58,834 nt of DNA from an uncultured Oxalicibacterium sp. (GCF_913776015.1 NZ_CAJYMD010000014.1:1-58834); one strand, 5' to 3'; positions 8,656 through 17,743 are shown, counted from the first letter of the stretch. Program-made: numbers and translations. The notes: generated by a model not told the origin, from the sequence alone.

Positions 8656-9884
8656 GGCATGCCCTCCTCGTTCATTTCCATCATCAAGGGCATCACGAGT
8701 TTCACACAAGTGCCCTGCCCCGGCATGCCGTTGATCGTCAACTTGCCGCCAAAATAGCCGGCGCGTTCGCGCATGCCCGCCACGCCGTAACTCTGCGGAC
8801 TATTTAGTTGTTCGCTGCGCGCACCCACGCCGTCATCCAGCACTTCGATGTACAGCACCGGGTCCGGCGGCTGATCGACAAGGATGCGGATGGTGATCGA
8901 GCGTGCCTGCGCGTGCCGCGCAATATTGCTGAGAATTTCCTGAAAGATGCGGAACACGGCAGTGGCCTGGCCGCGCTCGGGATTGCCGACACCGGCTGCC
9001 ACATGCATCTGGATATCGGAAGCGAGTTCGGCGCTCTTGATGAATTCCTGCATCTGCCACGACAGCGCTGCCCACAAGCCGCGATGGTCGAGAATGCTGG
9101 GGCGCAGATCGGTGATGATGCGGCCGACGTTGTCCACCGCTGTGTCAATAAGCGTGCCCATGTTGTCGCATTTCTGCTTGAGCGGTGGCCGGTCGTCGAG
9201 CCGCTTTTCCAGCCAGTTCACGTCCATCTTGAGCGCCACCAGCAACGAACCGAGTTCGTCGTGGATTTCGCGTGCGATGCGCGTGCGTTCGGTTTCACGC
9301 ACGGTTTCCAGGTAGGCGGCCAGCGCGCGCAGATCGGCCAGCGCCTGCGTCAGTTCTTCGGTGCGCTCGGCAACGCGCCGTTCGAGTTCGTCATTGGCCT
9401 GCTTGAGCAGGCGCTCGGACTCCTTGCGTTCGGAAATGTCCTTGATCGTCGCCACCGCACCCAGAATGATGTCGCCATCGGCGGTGTGTTCGATGATGGG
9501 GTGCGACGTGTATTCGGCCTGAAACGAGGAGCCGTCCTTGCGCCACAGCACTTCATCTTCGATATGGCATGGCAGGCCGTGACTGAAGGCATGGAAAATC
9601 GGGCAATGCTCGACCGGATAGTGGCTGCCATCGTTATGCGTGTGATGGATCAGGTGATGCATGTTCTGATGCAACGCTTCGTCGGGCGTGTAGCCGATCA
9701 TGTCGGCAGCGGCGCGATTGATGAAGATGCAGTTGCCATCCATGTCCACGCCGAAGATGCCGTCGCCGGTCGATTCGAGCAGCAGATCGAGACGGTCGCG
9801 CCAGAGCTGCGCACCGCGTTCGGCCTGCGACAGGCGCTTGCGACCGGGAAGATCGATCTGGATGCTGGCGGGGGTGGCGCTCAT
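8640..9884 (-). CDS. Cytoplasmic PAS sensor kinase, NarX/NreB (HisKA_3) type
   Basis: A 414-residue soluble sensor kinase without membrane segments. A PAS domain (about 30-160, LLLESTGDGIFGVDMDGNCIF) is followed by a coiled coil (about 165-200), then the HisKA_3 dimerization domain with the phosphoacceptor histidine in REIHDELGSLLVALK. The HATPase_c domain has FRIFQEILSNIARHAQA and DDGVGA. The PAS domain contains a remarkable His/Cys-rich stretch (HQNMHHLIHHTH then VEHCPIFH). The start at 9884 follows GGGAGG. It lies 132 bases after the rubredoxin fusion gene and overlaps the regulator gene, so it may be read together with the redox operon. The signal is unknown; redox or a bound metal or haem is possible. 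Confidence 0.9.
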   Translation of the reverse strand: MSATPASIQIDLPGRKRLSQAERGAQLWRDRLDLLLESTGDGIFGVDMDGNCIFINRAAADMIGYTPDEALHQNMHHLIHHTHNDGSHYPVEHCPIFHAFSHGLPCHIEDEVLWRKDGSSFQAEYTSHPIIEHTADGDIILGAVATIKDISERKESERLLKQANDELERRVAERTEELTQALADLRALAAYLETVRETERTRIAREIHDELGSLLVALKMDVNWLEKRLDDRPPLKQKCDNMGTLIDTAVDNVGRIITDLRPSILDHRGLWAALSWQMQEFIKSAELASDIQMHVAAGVGNPERGQATAVFRIFQEILSNIARHAQARSITIRILVDQPPDPVLYIEVLDDGVGARSEQLNSPQSYGVAGMRERAGYFGGKLTINGMPGQGTCVKLVMPLMMEMNEEGMPCTDK

Positions 9885-10016
9885 GCAGCCTCCCGCCGGC
9901 CGGACGATCCTCGTTGAAAGTAGGGGTGCCACTTGTTTTGCATGGATCTTTCCTTTCGTTCGGGAGCGCCGGTCTGTCGCTTGCCTTGCCGCGGGTCTTG
10001 TCGCTGACCTTGTCGG

Positions 10017-11276
10017 TTAATGCGGCGGTGCGGCAAGCGTGAAGGCGTGCGATCCCGTCTTGACTCTGATCGGGGGACAGCGACTGACATACGGCACCGC
10101 TGGCGCACCAACGATATTGGCCGCGATACATGCCGCTTGCCGTGCGATCGGCTCGATGTAGCGATGCGTCTTGCCATCGATGCTGATGCAGTCGCCAAGC
10201 GCATGGATGTTGGCGACATTCGTGCGCAGGGTGTCAGCATCGACCGCAATACCGTCTTGCCAGGCCAGCCCGGCACTGGTTGCCAGCCGGCTCGGCGTCT
10301 GCAAACCCGTTGCCGAGATGACATGCTCGACCTCGAACATTCGACCGTCTTCGCAAGCCACGCGCCGCGTCCCGTTTTCCTCCCAAACGCGAGCAATACG
10401 CATGCCACCCAAGAACTGCAAAGGCAATCCGCGCCATGCATCGGTCAGCGTGCGAATCTCGTCCTCCATGGCCAGCGACTGCAAGGGTCGTGTTTGTTGA
10501 TCCAGCAGCAACACCTGATACCCGGCCAGCGCCAGATCGTTGGCCAACTCGCAACCCACAAGACCGGCACCGACGATCAGCACGCGTTGCGGCAAATCAG
10601 GCCGGACCGGGCCGAGACGTTTGCGAAAGTGTGCATACGTTTGCAGATCGTTGATCCGCCAGCAGAGCGACGCCGGCAATGTCGGTAGCGCGCGCGGAGA
10701 CGCGCCGTGAGCCAGCACCAGATGCGTATAACGCAGCGTGCCGCGCGTGGTGCGCAACGCCGACGCCTCACGCATGACACTGATCGCATGCGTCTGCGGC
10801 AGCAGGTGCACATTCCAGCGTGCCGCGGCATCGGCAGCCGATTCGCGCACCAGCGCATCCATGTCCATACGTTTTTGCAGCGCGACCGATAGCAGCGGTT
10901 TGTCATAGACATCGGCACTACAGGCCGAGACCACGGTGATCGGCAAGGCCGCATCGTGCTCGCGCAGGCTGCGCACCATCTGCCACGCAGCGCAACCGCC
11001 ACCGACGATGACGACACCCGGCTTGCCACGCAGGCCGACCGGTTGTGCCGCTGCGGCCTGACGCGGCATTTCCACCGCCAGCCACGGCTCAAAATCGGCC
11101 TTGGTGACACCGCACAGCGGACATTCCCAGTCTGCGGGAATGTCTTCGAAACGCGTGCCCGGCGCGAGGCCGCTATCGGGATCGCCTTCGGCTTCGTCAT
11201 AGATCAATCCACAGGCACGGCAGATGAACTTGCGCCACGGCGGCGTGCCGGCAATGGCCGTGAGAGCGGCACTCAT
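10017..11276 (-). CDS. Rubredoxin fused to NAD(P)H:rubredoxin reductase
   Basis: A 419-residue fusion protein. Residues 15-65 are a rubredoxin with both iron ligand pairs (CRACG and CPLCG). Residues about 80-400 are an FAD/NAD(P)H disulfide-reductase-fold domain like RubB/NorW: FAD site [15 protein letters not shown](P)H site [15 protein letters not shown], and the C-terminal FAD contact IHALGDC. The last part ([15 protein letters not shown]) resembles the end of rubredoxin reductases. It should pass electrons from NAD(P)H through FAD to the fused rubredoxin and on to an oxidase or monooxygenase. Its 4-base overlap with the acyl-CoA dehydrogenase-like gene suggests that protein as partner (inference). 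Confidence 0.9.
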   Translation of the reverse strand: MSAALTAIAGTPPWRKFICRACGLIYDEAEGDPDSGLAPGTRFEDIPADWECPLCGVTKADFEPWLAVEMPRQAAAAQPVGLRGKPGVVIVGGGCAAWQMVRSLREHDAALPITVVSACSADVYDKPLLSVALQKRMDMDALVRESAADAAARWNVHLLPQTHAISVMREASALRTTRGTLRYTHLVLAHGASPRALPTLPASLCWRINDLQTYAHFRKRLGPVRPDLPQRVLIVGAGLVGCELANDLALAGYQVLLLDQQTRPLQSLAMEDEIRTLTDAWRGLPLQFLGGMRIARVWEENGTRRVACEDGRMFEVEHVISATGLQTPSRLATSAGLAWQDGIAVDADTLRTNVANIHALGDCISIDGKTHRYIEPIARQAACIAANIVGAPAVPYVSRCPPIRVKTGSHAFTLAAPPH

Positions 11277-12403
11277 TGCGGCTGCTCCTGTGTCGACAGC
11301 CGCGCCATTTCCTTGCGCAAGTGCTTGATCGCCGGCGTCACGATGGCGACGAAGTGCGATTCACGCACGCGTCGCTGCACGGCAGACGACATCAGGTAAC
11401 CGCGTGCGCCCTGATGCAGCAAGGCAGACTGCGCGGCGCGCAGCGATATTTCCGAAGCATGTGCGCGCACGTCGAGTACATCGATCAGATAAGCCGTGTC
11501 GGTCTCGAACGGCGTGCGTGCCAGCGCCATCACACGCGTCGTCAATGCATCGAGCTCGGCCTGCAGCGTATCGGGACGATCTTCGAGGAACTGGTTGACG
11601 TGACCGAGTTGCTGCTCGACATCCCACATCGAATCGATCGCGCCTTGTGTCACACCAAGGCCCATGCCGCATTGCAGCAGGATGAAGGCCGCGCGAATGC
11701 GGGCAATGAACGGCCGCACCGGATCGGCAATCATGTTGTGCGTACCGACAAAGTAATCGGTCAGGCGCACACCCCAGGTACCCGTGCCTTCCATGCCGGC
11801 GAAAGAAGGACAATCGCGCAGTTCGGCCTGCGGCGAAGCGCAATCGACGAGGAACATCAGTTCATGCGTGCCTTCACCTTCGACATGCGCAATCGCGCCA
11901 AAGTAATGATCGCTACCGAGATTGCTGACCCACGGCAGCGTACCGCTGACGAGGTAACCGCCCTCCACCTTCTTCGCGCGCAACAGCATGGCTTCGATGC
12001 CGGCGAAGCTTTTCATCGGATTGCTGAGGCCGGTACCGCCCAGCGTCTGGCCGTGGATATGCGCATGCAGCAACGCACCCTGCAAGGCCGGATTGCCCGA
12101 CTCTTCCATGTACAAGCCGCACACCGCATGGCACCACATCATGAAACCGGTGGCACCGCACACGCGCGAGACTTCGGCCATGGCACGGATGGCGGTACCG
12201 TAATCGGTGCCACCGACCGCCATGTGCGGCTTGAAGGCACCGACCTCGCCGAGCGCCATCAGGATCGCGCGCGGATAGGTACCGTGGCGGTCGATCTCCT
12301 CGACCATGTTCGCCAGCGGACCGGCAGCAATCTGCCGCACGGCAGCCATCATGGTTTCCTGCTCCGACGAGAGTGAAGCAAATCGTTCTGGGACGGCAGA
12401 CAT
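11273..12403 (-). CDS. Acyl-CoA dehydrogenase-like flavoprotein
   Basis: A 376-residue member of the acyl-CoA dehydrogenase superfamily: N-terminal helical part (about 1-110), central beta domain ([20 protein letters not shown]), and C-terminal helical domain (about 230-370). The family includes true dehydrogenases and flavin monooxygenases such as DszC/SfnB that use the same fold on sulfur compounds; which type this is cannot be decided, and no clear catalytic glutamate can be assigned by eye. The ATG at 12403 follows AAGGAG. It lies between osmC (29-base gap) and the rubredoxin fusion (overlap), in an operon behind a sigma-54 promoter. Confidence 0.85.
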   Translation of the reverse strand: MSAVPERFASLSSEQETMMAAVRQIAAGPLANMVEEIDRHGTYPRAILMALGEVGAFKPHMAVGGTDYGTAIRAMAEVSRVCGATGFMMWCHAVCGLYMEESGNPALQGALLHAHIHGQTLGGTGLSNPMKSFAGIEAMLLRAKKVEGGYLVSGTLPWVSNLGSDHYFGAIAHVEGEGTHELMFLVDCASPQAELRDCPSFAGMEGTGTWGVRLTDYFVGTHNMIADPVRPFIARIRAAFILLQCGMGLGVTQGAIDSMWDVEQQLGHVNQFLEDRPDTLQAELDALTTRVMALARTPFETDTAYLIDVLDVRAHASEISLRAAQSALLHQGARGYLMSSAVQRRVRESHFVAIVTPAIKHLRKEMARLSTQEQPQ

Positions 12404-12432
12404 CGCGTGCTCCTTGTGTATTGCGCAGTAGC

Positions 12433-12990
12433 TCAGTCGGCGAGCGAAATCTCGAACGGAATCGGATTGCGCATGGTGTTGGCAACCGGCGAATAGAAAT
12501 TGGCGTGCTGCACGATCTTGTCCAGCTCTTCGCGCGAGGCATCGCCTTCGACGAGCACCTTCACGCGGATTGCCTGAAAGCCCATGTCGGCCGGTGCCAT
12601 CTGGGCACCGCCGGCACCCCAGGCAGCCGGATTGCCGATATCGCCTTCCAGGAAGATTTCCAGCTTCGAGAGCTTGACCTGACGTTGCGTGGCGACCGCC
12701 GTGATACCGACCGCGAGGCAACCGCCCAGACCCGACAGCACGATCTCGCCCGGTGCCGGCGCGGTGTTTTGACCGAACAGATGCAACGGCTCATCGACCA
12801 CGACCGGATGATGATCGGCCACATAGCTGAACGAACGGTATTGCCCTTCCATGACGGTATGAACCTTGTTGGTACCACGCGAGCCGGGATTGTTGCGGCC
12901 CTTTTCGGCAAAGGCGAGCAAGCCATCGCGGTCGATCGGGCGCAGGCTGGTTTTGACGGTTTGAACGGTATCGGCAGTGCTTGCAGTCAT
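12433..12990 (-). CDS. OsmC-family protein
   Basis: A 185-residue OsmC/Ohr-superfamily protein and first gene of the sigma-54-controlled operon. A cysteine sits at the helix start in LSGLGGCLAVGI, where the first catalytic cysteine of the family lies; the second family cysteine is not seen, so classic two-cysteine peroxidase activity is doubtful. The conserved region KVLVEGDASREELDKIVQHANFYSPV near the end is typical of the family. The ATG at 12990 follows AGGAG and lies about 28 bases after the predicted transcription start. OsmC relatives reduce organic peroxides or handle thiol adducts; here a role in detoxifying a reactive intermediate of the neighbouring flavoprotein is an inference. Confidence 0.88.
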   Translation of the reverse strand: MTASTADTVQTVKTSLRPIDRDGLLAFAEKGRNNPGSRGTNKVHTVMEGQYRSFSYVADHHPVVVDEPLHLFGQNTAPAPGEIVLSGLGGCLAVGITAVATQRQVKLSKLEIFLEGDIGNPAAWGAGGAQMAPADMGFQAIRVKVLVEGDASREELDKIVQHANFYSPVANTMRNPIPFEISLAD

Positions 12991-13029
12991 GAAAATCTCC
13001 TGGTGGATGGGAAGGAACATCCTCCTTTT

Positions 13030-13045
13030 TGCAAGCGCTGTGCCA
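13030..13045 (-). promoter_or_regulatory. Consensus sigma-54 (-24/-12) promoter of the osmC operon
   Basis: On the minus strand TGGCAC-N5-TTGCA matches the RpoN consensus at every position, with the right GG-to-GC spacing. The start of transcription would fall near 13018, leaving a leader of about 28 bases before the osmC ATG. The gene just upstream on the same strand encodes a sigma-54 activator. Confidence 0.85.
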
Positions 13046-13064
13046 CCCGGCACAAATCGCAGAG

Positions 13065-13093
13065 AAGCACTTTCCAATAACAGGAAAGTGCTT
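13065..13093. promoter_or_regulatory. Promoter-proximal dyad before the sigma-54 promoter
   Basis: A perfect 11-base inverted repeat AAGCACTTTCC / GGAAAGTGCTT with a 7-base spacer, 20 bases upstream of the -24 element. It shares the outer half-site CACTTT...AAAGTG with the distal dyad at 13169-13199; the two centres are 105 bases apart, about ten helical turns. It may be a second activator site or a separate repressor site. Confidence 0.5.
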
Positions 13094-13168
13094 TCATAAC
13101 AAAGACTTGGCGGATTTTCGTGGCGGGCGAAGGGGGTATGAAGGAATCCAGATTGCCTGCAAGCTCAC

Positions 13169-13199
13169 ACACTTTGTCGACATTTTGTCGACAAAGTGT
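13169..13199. promoter_or_regulatory. Distal dyad, likely upstream activator sequence
   Basis: Two perfect 13-base arms, ACACTTTGTCGAC and GTCGACAAAGTGT, around a 5-base spacer. Inside, the 8-base palindrome TGTCGACA occurs twice, 11 bases apart (13175, 13186). It lies about 166 bases before the predicted start of transcription, usual for an enhancer of a sigma-54 activator, and just past the stop codon of the activator gene. No T-run follows it on the minus strand, so a simple terminator is less likely. Confidence 0.6.
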
Positions 13200-13202
13200 C
13201 GT

Positions 13203-14825
13203 TCAAGAAGAGGGGTGCAGCTTGCGCCAGCGGTAGGCAAACTGGCGTGTCGTCAAACCCAGCGACTGCGCCGCACGCGACTGGTTATTGCCGGCGCGCG
13301 CCATCGCTTGTCGCAGCACCTCGGCCGAATGCGAATCGTGCTGCAGATAATCACGCACCAAGGGCAACGGCGATTCCACTTGCCGTGCAAATGGCAAGGC
13401 TGACAGTGCCGTAGCTTGCGGCAACAACCGTCGGATTTCTTCAGCGGTGACCAGCGACTGGTCCGTCAGCAATACCAGCCGTTCGATCACATTCGACAGC
13501 TCGCGAATATTGCCGGGCCAGGCGTGCGTTTCGAGCACATCCAGCGCCTCGGTGGACAAGTGGACATTGCGCTGATTGGCCTGGTTGTTGCGGTTGAGGA
13601 AATGCAAGGCCAGCGAACGGATGTCTTCGCGCCGCTCGGCCAGCGACGGCAAATGGATGGGAATCACATTGAGTCGATAGAACAGATCGCTGCGGAAGCG
13701 GCCCTGCTCAACCTCCACCGCCAGATCGCGATTGGTGGCAGCGACCAGCCGGACATCCACCGGCACTTCGCGCTTGCCGCCCAGCCGCACGATGGTGCCT
13801 TCCTGCAGCGTGCGCAGCAGCTTGGTCTGCATCGCCAGCGGCATCTCACCGATCTCGTCGAGGAAAATGGTGCCGCCATCGGCCTGCTCGAACCAGCCGG
13901 CACGCGCACTGGCCGCACCGGTAAAGGCGCCGCGCTCATGGCCGAACAATTCGGACTCGAACAGCGTCTCGGGAATCGCCGCGCAATTGACCTTGATGAA
14001 CGGCGCATTGTGACGCGGGCTGGCCATGTGCAACGCACGTGCAAACAGTTCCTTGCCGGTACCCGACGCGCCCAGCAACAACACGCTGGCCGTGGCTTGC
14101 GAAACGCGTTCGAGCTCGTCGAGTGCACGCAACAGCGCGGGCGAACTGCCGATGATGCCGTAGCGCGCCGCCGCCGATTCCAGCGCACGCGACAACATGA
14201 CATTGCGCGCTTCGAGTTCGCGCGTTTTCTCGGCCACCAGCGACTGCAACTGCAACAGCTGCCCGGCCAGCGTCGCCAGCATCTTCAGCAAGGCCAGATC
14301 GTCGGACAGCAAGGCCGTGCGCTTGCGCAGACGATGCACGGCCAGCACACCGACGGTTCTTCCGTTCATGTCAATCGGAATGGCGATGAAGGCCACCATT
14401 TCCTGCGGCAAGCGTGCACGCTCGACGGCGCGCCCGAGGAACAGCGGCTCGGCATCGATGTTCTGAATTACCGCCGCCTGCCCGGTCGCCAGCACGGTCC
14501 CGGTAATACCTTCGCCATGCGCATAGCGACCGCGGGCCGCTTCTTCGGGCGTCAGTCCATAGGAAAAACGGATCGAGGAAGACGGGTTCGGTGGCAAGCG
14601 CCCGGGGCTGCCCACACGTTCGAGATCATCGATCAACACGATGCGGCCGCGATTCAAACCCAGCAGTTCCGACAACAGATGCAGCATTTCGCGAAACACG
14701 ACTTCGGGCGCCAGGCTTTGCCCGACCAGATGCATGACCTCACCCAGCAGCAGGCGCTCCTGCGCACGCCACGATGGCTCATCGGGCGAAAGAGAGTCAG
14801 AACGCGGCTTGGCGGAAGTGCTCAT
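13203..14825 (-). CDS. Sigma-54-dependent transcriptional activator, NifA/AnfA-type (GAF-AAA-HTH)
   Basis: A 540-residue enhancer-binding protein. An N-terminal GAF domain (about 25-190) is the likely sensor. The AAA+ domain (about 225-460) has Walker A GASGTGKE, the sigma-54-contacting GAFTGA loop and Walker B GGTIFLDEIGEM. A Fis-type helix-turn-helix closes the protein (NNQSRAAQSLGLTTRQFAYR), resembling NifA/AnfA/VnfA. It should drive the consensus sigma-54 promoter 160 bases downstream of its own stop, in front of osmC. No nif, anf or vnf gene is in the window, so nitrogenase control is unlikely. The ATG at 14825 lacks a strong Shine-Dalgarno sequence; an in-frame ATG at 14868-14870 would add 15 residues. 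Confidence 0.92.
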   Translation of the reverse strand: MSTSAKPRSDSLSPDEPSWRAQERLLLGEVMHLVGQSLAPEVVFREMLHLLSELLGLNRGRIVLIDDLERVGSPGRLPPNPSSSIRFSYGLTPEEAARGRYAHGEGITGTVLATGQAAVIQNIDAEPLFLGRAVERARLPQEMVAFIAIPIDMNGRTVGVLAVHRLRKRTALLSDDLALLKMLATLAGQLLQLQSLVAEKTRELEARNVMLSRALESAAARYGIIGSSPALLRALDELERVSQATASVLLLGASGTGKELFARALHMASPRHNAPFIKVNCAAIPETLFESELFGHERGAFTGAASARAGWFEQADGGTIFLDEIGEMPLAMQTKLLRTLQEGTIVRLGGKREVPVDVRLVAATNRDLAVEVEQGRFRSDLFYRLNVIPIHLPSLAERREDIRSLALHFLNRNNQANQRNVHLSTEALDVLETHAWPGNIRELSNVIERLVLLTDQSLVTAEEIRRLLPQATALSALPFARQVESPLPLVRDYLQHDSHSAEVLRQAMARAGNNQSRAAQSLGLTTRQFAYRWRKLHPSS

Positions 14826-14997
14826 CGATAAACAGTCGGCAGGAAACGGGGGCAAGCAAGTGCCGCTCATTCTAGCCGGAATGCCTGCGCACAGAAGTGC
14901 CTTGCATGGGCAAGCATGCCAGCGTACGGTGCCCCAACGCTCTCACCGCCCGACTTGTTGTTGCATCCTCCCCACGCCACCTGCGGCCAGGGCGGGC

Positions 14998-15056
14998 GTT
15001 TGTTACCATAGCGGCTTGAACAACACGGCTGTCCCGATCGCAAGCCGCTAACAAAC
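14998..15056 (+). other. Long bulged hairpin in the activator-queH gap
   Basis: Left arm 14998-15018 and right arm 15041-15056 pair over 16 bases (GTTTGTT and AGCGGCTTG against CAAGCCGCTAACAAAC), interrupted by a 5-base bulge (ACCAT) on the left. The loop is 22 bases. No T-run follows. TACCAT inside the left arm could be a -10 box, placing the lower part of the stem at a transcript 5' end. Otherwise the 390-base gap 14826-15215 shows no gene. Confidence 0.4.
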
Positions 15057-15215
15057 CCTTCTGGCCCGGTTGGAGCAACTTGTCCGCTTGTATTTCACCT
15101 TGCGCAAGATTGTCTTCACCGTCGTGTTTACCCAGAATCGCGCGCCGGGCCTTGTTAGCTGCTGCTGACGCATACCCCTAACGTCACCCCGAGACACTGC
15201 CGTACCGAGGTCACC

Positions 15216-15893
15216 ATGAGCACCGATACCGATATCAAAGAATTTCTTCGCGAACCGATTCCCCTGCCAGCCAAACCGGGCAAGGTGCTGCTGCATTCAT
15301 GCTGCGCACCGTGCTCGGGCGAAGTCATGGAAGCCATGCTGGCGTCGGGCATCGACTACACGATCTTCTTCTACAACCCGAACATCCATCCCGAGAAGGA
15401 ATACCTGCTGCGCAAGGAGGAAAACATCCGCTTTGCAGAAAAGCACGGCGTGGACTTCATCGATGCCGATTACGACACCGATAACTGGTTCGAACGTGCC
15501 AAGGGCATGGAAGACTCGCCAGAACGTGGCGAGCGCTGCACGATGTGCTTCGACATGCGTTTCGAGCGCACAGCCCTTTATGCACACGAGCATGGCTTTC
15601 CGGTCATCACCAGCTCGCTCGGCATTTCGCGCTGGAAGGACATGAACCAGATCAACGGTTGCGGTGTACGGGCAGCGGCCAAGTACCCGGACATGCTGTA
15701 CTGGGAATACAACTGGCGCAAGAAAGGCGGTTCGGCGCGCATGATCGAAATTTCCAAGCGCGAGGATTTTTACCAGCAGGAATATTGCGGCTGCGTGTAT
15801 TCATTACGCGACACCAACCGCCACCGCCGTGAAAACGGACGTGAAAAGATTGCATTTGGCGTGCAGTTTTATCGTTCGAATCCGGCCAAATAA
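15216..15893 (+). CDS. queH: Epoxyqueuosine reductase QueH
   Basis: A 225-residue QueH (formerly DUF208) protein, which reduces epoxyqueuosine in tRNA to queuosine and is a non-orthologous alternative to QueG. The cysteine motifs that bind iron-sulfur clusters are visible: SCCAPCSG (about 29-36), [10 protein letters not shown] (about 108-117) and YCGCVYS (about 190-196), as is the family block [19 protein letters not shown] lies just before the ATG. It stands alone; the next genes are malate:quinone oxidoreductases. No other queuosine gene is in the window. Confidence 0.95.
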   Translation: MSTDTDIKEFLREPIPLPAKPGKVLLHSCCAPCSGEVMEAMLASGIDYTIFFYNPNIHPEKEYLLRKEENIRFAEKHGVDFIDADYDTDNWFERAKGMEDSPERGERCTMCFDMRFERTALYAHEHGFPVITSSLGISRWKDMNQINGCGVRAAAKYPDMLYWEYNWRKKGGSARMIEISKREDFYQQEYCGCVYSLRDTNRHRRENGREKIAFGVQFYRSNPAK

Positions 15894-15967
15894 ACGTTTT
15901 ACTTCTGGTTTTCGCCAGAAATATGCCGCAAACCAAGGCTTACAGGACCTTACAGCCGTGGAAAACT

Positions 15968-15997
15968 TTGCGCGATCGGGCTCGCAAACGCTAAAAT
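15968..15997 (+). promoter_or_regulatory. Candidate sigma-70 promoter of the first mqo
   Basis: TTGCGC (15968-15973) and TAAAAT (15992-15997) are 18 bases apart. Transcription would start near 16004 and include the hairpin at 16041-16095 in the mqo leader. The -10 is good, the -35 only half matches. Confidence 0.4.
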
Positions 15998-16040
15998 TGT
16001 GGGCTTCCCGTCAGTCATGCGACTGGCGTTTTCTCAAAGC

Positions 16041-16095
16041 AAGTCCCGCATGGTATCGGCCGTGGAATTCTGTTCCATCCGGCCTTGCGGGACTT
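16041..16095 (+). ncRNA. Structured leader of the first mqo gene
   Basis: A 10-base perfect outer stem (AAGTCCCGCA at 16041-16050 with TGCGGGACTT at 16086-16095) encloses an inner stem made of GGCCG/CGGCC (16058-16062, 16080-16084) and TGGAA/TTCCA (16063-16067, 16073-16077) with a 2-base bulge and a 5-base loop. There is no following T-run, so it is not a plain terminator. It lies directly before the likely mqo start. It matches no riboswitch class I know. Confidence 0.45.
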
Positions 16096-16129
16096 GTGCC
16101 GGACGAGCCGGCTTCACCTGTGCACCAAC

Positions 16130-17743
16130 GTGAACCTTAAACGCGCCTTCTTACCAGGGTCTGCAGCCGCAGACCATCATCATCCGGCCGACGTCGTCCT
16201 GATCGGCGGCGGCATCATGAGCACGACCCTGGCCACCCTGTTGCAGGAGCTGGAGCCGAGCTGGCAGATTCACCTGTTCGAGCGCATGGACGGAGTCGCG
16301 CTGGAAAGCACGGCCGGCTGGAACAATGCCGGCACCGGCCACTCCGGTTTTGCCGAACTCAATTACACGCCGGAACTGGAAGACGGCTCGATCGAAACCA
16401 AGCGCGCGATCGATATTGCCGAGCAGTTCGAGGTGGCCCGCCAGTTCTGGGCACATCAGGTCAAGGAAGGCCGACTGCAAACGCCGTCGAGCTTCATCAA
16501 CCCGACGCCGCACATGAGCTTCGTGTGGGGCGAAGAAAACATTGCCTACCTGCGCAAGCGCCATGCCGCACTCGTGAAGAATCCGCTGTTCTACGGCATG
16601 CAGTATTCGGAAGATCCCGAACAGATTCGCCAGTGGGCACCACTGATGATGGAAGGGCGTGATCCAACGCAACACATCGCCGCCACCTACATGCCGCTGG
16701 GGACCGATGTCAATTTCGGCGAGATCACCTGCCAGTTGATTCACGCGCTGGAACGCAATCCGAATTTCCACTTGAACCTGTGCCATAAGGTAAATCGCCT
16801 GCGTCAGAATCACGATCGCACGTGGAATGTCGGCGTGACCGACATGAAGACCGACAAGCAGCGCACGATCCGCACGCGCTTCGTGTTCATCGGCGCCGGT
16901 GGTGCTTCGCTCAAGTTGCTGCAGCGCTCGGGCATTCCCGAGGCACGCAACTATGCGGGCTTTCCGGTCGGCGGCCAGTTCCTCGCCTTCGATGCACCGG
17001 CGATTGCCGGACGTCATGAAGTCAAGGCCTACGGCAAGGCTGAAGCCGGTTCGCCGCCGATGTCGGTGCCGCATCTGGATGCCCGCAAGCTAGAGGGCAA
17101 ACCTGCGGTGATGTTCGGCCCGTTCGCACTCAAAAGCAGCAAGTTCCTCAAGGAAGGCTCGCGCTTCGATCTGCTGTCGTCCGTCAATCGTCACAACGTG
17201 GTGGCAATGCTGCGCGTGGGCAGCCAGAATCTGAAGCTGGTCAAATATCTGGCGCAGCAGGCCAGCCTGACCGATGTCGATCGCCATGCGGCACTGATCA
17301 AGTATTTTCCGCAGGCCAAACCTGAAGACTGGAAACTGATCACCGCCGGCCAGCGCGTACAGATCATCAAGCGCGATCCGGTACAGGGTGCGATCCTGCA
17401 ATTCGGCACCGAGATCGTCAGCAGCCGCGACGCCACGCTGGCGGCCCTTTTGGGTGCCTCGCCCGGTGCATCCACTTCACCACCGATCATGCTCAACGTG
17501 CTGGCCAAGGCGTTCCCGAAACAAATGGCCGCCGGCTGGGAAGCGCGCCTGAAGGACATCATTCCTTCGTACGGCAAGAAGCTCAACACCAGTGTCGAAC
17601 TGACCAATGCGATTCGTCAGCACACCAGCACTGCTCTCAATCTGCCGTATCTGGAAGTGCCTGCCGAATTAACGACCACGTCGTCAGCGCCAGTCGCAAC
17701 CGTCAGCGACGATCCCGCCAACAAGGCCCTGCAAGCCGTGTAA
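16130..17743 (+). CDS. mqo: Malate:quinone oxidoreductase, copy 1
   Basis: A FAD-dependent, membrane-peripheral malate:quinone oxidoreductase of about 537 residues, which oxidises malate to oxaloacetate and reduces quinone. It opens with the FAD site [18 protein letters not shown] and carries the family blocks [45 protein letters not shown] and [15 protein letters not shown]. The start is uncertain: GTG at 16130 puts the leader hairpin wholly upstream; TTG at 16085 would add 15 residues and start inside it; neither has a clear ribosome binding site. Unlike copy 2 it lacks an N-terminal membrane anchor. Both copies end with a similar tail (NKALQAV here). Confidence 0.94.
   Translation: MNLKRAFLPGSAAADHHHPADVVLIGGGIMSTTLATLLQELEPSWQIHLFERMDGVALESTAGWNNAGTGHSGFAELNYTPELEDGSIETKRAIDIAEQFEVARQFWAHQVKEGRLQTPSSFINPTPHMSFVWGEENIAYLRKRHAALVKNPLFYGMQYSEDPEQIRQWAPLMMEGRDPTQHIAATYMPLGTDVNFGEITCQLIHALERNPNFHLNLCHKVNRLRQNHDRTWNVGVTDMKTDKQRTIRTRFVFIGAGGASLKLLQRSGIPEARNYAGFPVGGQFLAFDAPAIAGRHEVKAYGKAEAGSPPMSVPHLDARKLEGKPAVMFGPFALKSSKFLKEGSRFDLLSSVNRHNVVAMLRVGSQNLKLVKYLAQQASLTDVDRHAALIKYFPQAKPEDWKLITAGQRVQIIKRDPVQGAILQFGTEIVSSRDATLAALLGASPGASTSPPIMLNVLAKAFPKQMAAGWEARLKDIIPSYGKKLNTSVELTNAIRQHTSTALNLPYLEVPAELTTTSSAPVATVSDDPANKALQAV

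Noticed and set aside
9925-9950. Near sigma-54 promoter TGCCAC-N5-TTGCA on the plus strand
   Set aside because: The essential GG is missing and it points into the 3' end of a minus-strand gene.
12423-12450. tRNA-like D-arm GTAGCTCAGTCGG
   Set aside because: It spans the end of osmC; no acceptor stem, anticodon arm or T-arm can be built around it.
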